This document shows positions 15,822-16,939 of a stretch of DNA of 16,939 bases, piece after piece (the first letter of the stretch is position 1; each line of letters begins with the position of its first letter). The translations under genes were made by a program, and so were the position numbers. Below the pieces are notes generated by a model. It was not told the DNA's origin. It saw only the letters and a program-made list of their open reading frames with translations, and ran no database searches. Source of the DNA: Tateyamaria sp. (GTDB lineage Bacteria > Pseudomonadota > Alphaproteobacteria > Rhodobacterales > Rhodobacteraceae); assembly GCA_018668195.1 (NCBI GenBank), contig JABITU010000131.1, forward strand, positions 1 through 16,939. The letters run 5' to 3'.

Positions 15822-16598
15822 ATGTCTGTTCGCATCCGATTGGCCGATTGGCTTGAAAGCCCGCGCGTCGCTACTTTTATTATCGCGGTAATTGTCGTGA
15901 ACGCGATTACGCTTGGCCTTGAAACATCGACTTATGCGATGAATGCGGCGGGCCCGTTGATCATGAGGATTGACCAGCTTTGCCTGAGTATTTTCGTAAT
16001 CGAGATTATGGCCAAGTTGATTGCGCACAGGTTCAAGTTTTTCCGAAATGGCTGGAACGTGTTCGACTTTGTGATTGTTGGCATTGCGTTAATGCCAGGG
16101 GCCGGCGGATTGTCTGTGCTGCGCGCCTTGCGGATCTTGCGGGTGCTGCGGGTTATTTCCGTGGCGCCCAGTCTGCGCCGGGTTGTCGAAGGCTTTGTCA
16201 CTGCTCTTCCGGGAATGGGCAGCGTTTTCATGCTGATGGCGTTGATTTTTTACATCGGGTCGGTCATGGCGACAAAGCTATTCGCCAGCAGCTTTCCGGT
16301 GTGGTTTGGTAATCTTGGGTTAAGTGCGTATTCGCTGTTCCAGATTATGACGCTAGAATCTTGGTCCATGGGCATCGTGCGGCCAGTGATGGAAGTCTAT
16401 CCCTATGCTTGGATGTTCTTCGTACCGTTTATAATGGTGACTACATTTGCCGTGGTGAACCTTTTGGTTGGCCTGATTGTAAACTCGATGCAAGACGCTC
16501 ACGCCGAAGAGTCTAACGCGGCGACAGATAGCTATCGTGATGCTGTCTTGGAGCGGCTGGAAGCCATCGAAAAGCGTCTGGCTAAGCGTGATCTATAA
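15822..16598 (+). CDS. Voltage-gated sodium channel, BacNav (NaChBac) family
   Basis: This is a 258-residue single-domain ion channel that should assemble as a tetramer in the inner membrane. Segments S1 to S3 cover about 15-92. S4, at about 98-115, carries four arginines at three-residue steps (101, 104, 107, 110), the voltage sensor. S5 spans about 129-152. The selectivity filter TLESWSM at 177-183 matches the known sodium-selective filter of NavAb and roseobacter channels. S6 covers about 198-222, and a charged helical tail (225-258, ERLEAIEKRL) fits the C-terminal coiled coil. The ATG at 15822 is preferred because AGGGGAG ends 4 nt before it; another in-frame ATG at 15807 overlaps the methyltransferase stop. 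Filter and S4 together make a sodium rather than potassium channel the best reading. Confidence 0.93.
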   Translation: MSVRIRLADWLESPRVATFIIAVIVVNAITLGLETSTYAMNAAGPLIMRIDQLCLSIFVIEIMAKLIAHRFKFFRNGWNVFDFVIVGIALMPGAGGLSVLRALRILRVLRVISVAPSLRRVVEGFVTALPGMGSVFMLMALIFYIGSVMATKLFASSFPVWFGNLGLSAYSLFQIMTLESWSMGIVRPVMEVYPYAWMFFVPFIMVTTFAVVNLLVGLIVNSMQDAHAEESNAATDSYRDAVLERLEAIEKRLAKRDL

Positions 16599-16705
16599 TT
16601 CACATTCGGGTGATACTGGTTTGTCCGTTATAAAATTCGCTGGGTCAGAACGCCGAAAGAATGGTATGCGCCGCGCAAAAATATTTAGAGCAGGATAAAA
16701 TCCGT

Positions 16706-16939
16706 ATGAGACGCCGAAATTTGATGTTTGGAGTTGCGGCAGCATTTGGGCTTGGTGCGTGCAGTCAGAGTTCCAAATTCAAAACCTATCGTGGGCCTGA
16801 AGTCACTTTTGTTGTGGTAAATAAAGAAGCTAGGAACATGTATTTGTTCCACGGCGACAAGGTTCTCGAAACGTATCGAATTGACCTTGGGTTTGCACCC
16901 AGAGGCGAAAAAATGGTCGAGGGTGATGGCAAGACGCCC
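16706..16939 (+). CDS. L,D-transpeptidase (YkuD/ErfK type) lipoprotein, 5' part only
   Basis: The window ends 78 codons into this gene. The N-terminus MRRRNLMFG followed by a short hydrophobic stretch and LGAC (Cys19) reads as a lipoprotein signal. The RRNLM start also fits a twin-arginine signal. After it, VTFVVVNKEARNMYLF and GFAPRGEKMVEGDGKTP match the N-terminal half of the L,D-transpeptidase catalytic domain, which cross-links peptidoglycan or attaches proteins to it. The catalytic HxxG...SxGCxR region lies beyond the edge, so activity cannot be confirmed. AGGA lies 10 nt before the ATG. The 107-bp gap after the channel gene suggests a separate promoter, though none is clear. Confidence 0.85.
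   Translation, partial: MRRRNLMFGVAAAFGLGACSQSSKFKTYRGPEVTFVVVNKEARNMYLFHGDKVLETYRIDLGFAPRGEKMVEGDGKTP

Noticed and set aside
16599..16705. TATAAA at about 16629 as the promoter of the L,D-transpeptidase gene.
   Set aside because: No acceptable -35 element lies at the right distance.

Overview
The window looks like ordinary chromosome from an alphaproteobacterium of the Rhodobacterales, most likely the roseobacter group. The basis is protein-level resemblance (Hsp33, the Nudix/cca pair, the paired ABC exporter halves, a bacterial sodium channel of the type known from roseobacters) and a GC content judged by eye to be in the low-to-mid 50s. No rRNA, tRNA, CRISPR array, prophage or intact insertion sequence was seen.

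Layout. (1) 141-1481 (+): a secreted MltB-type lytic transglycosylase with a C-terminal peptidoglycan-binding domain. (2) 6760-1519 (-): a five-gene operon for a spermidine/putrescine-family ABC importer, in transcription order ATPase, periplasmic binding protein, a small DUF1330 protein, a permease with a very large periplasmic insertion, and a second permease. Two strong palindromes lie between the binding-protein gene and the DUF1330 gene. (3) 6761-7465: about 700 bp with no gene I can support. (4) 7903-7466 (-): a small Nudix hydrolase, divergent from the next operon. (5) 7981-10704 (+): hslO (Hsp33), a NudL-type CoA pyrophosphatase and the CCA-adding enzyme, tightly packed. (6) 10705-10872: an intergenic region with a perfect 14-bp palindrome and a hairpin. 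(7) 10873-16598 (+): two ABC exporter half-transporters overlapping by 4 bp, a 23S rRNA/tRNA uracil-C5 methyltransferase, and a voltage-gated sodium channel, all closely spaced and probably co-transcribed. (8) 16706-16939 (+): the 5' end of an L,D-transpeptidase lipoprotein, cut by the window edge.

How the genes work together. The minus-strand operon supplies a complete importer (ATPase, two permeases, binding protein) for a polyamine-like or related small cationic solute; the role of its DUF1330 member is unknown. The hslO block combines a redox-activated chaperone with nucleotide clean-up and tRNA 3'-end maturation. The two exporter halves probably form a heterodimer. Cell-wall enzymes sit at both ends of the window.

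I did not find a convincing undescribed system. The points most worth following are the enlarged permease with a repeated DW-x5-W motif, the DUF1330 gene inside an importer operon, the palindromes in both regulatory regions, and the sodium channel coupled to an RNA methyltransferase. All start choices and family calls come from reading the sequence, without database searches.
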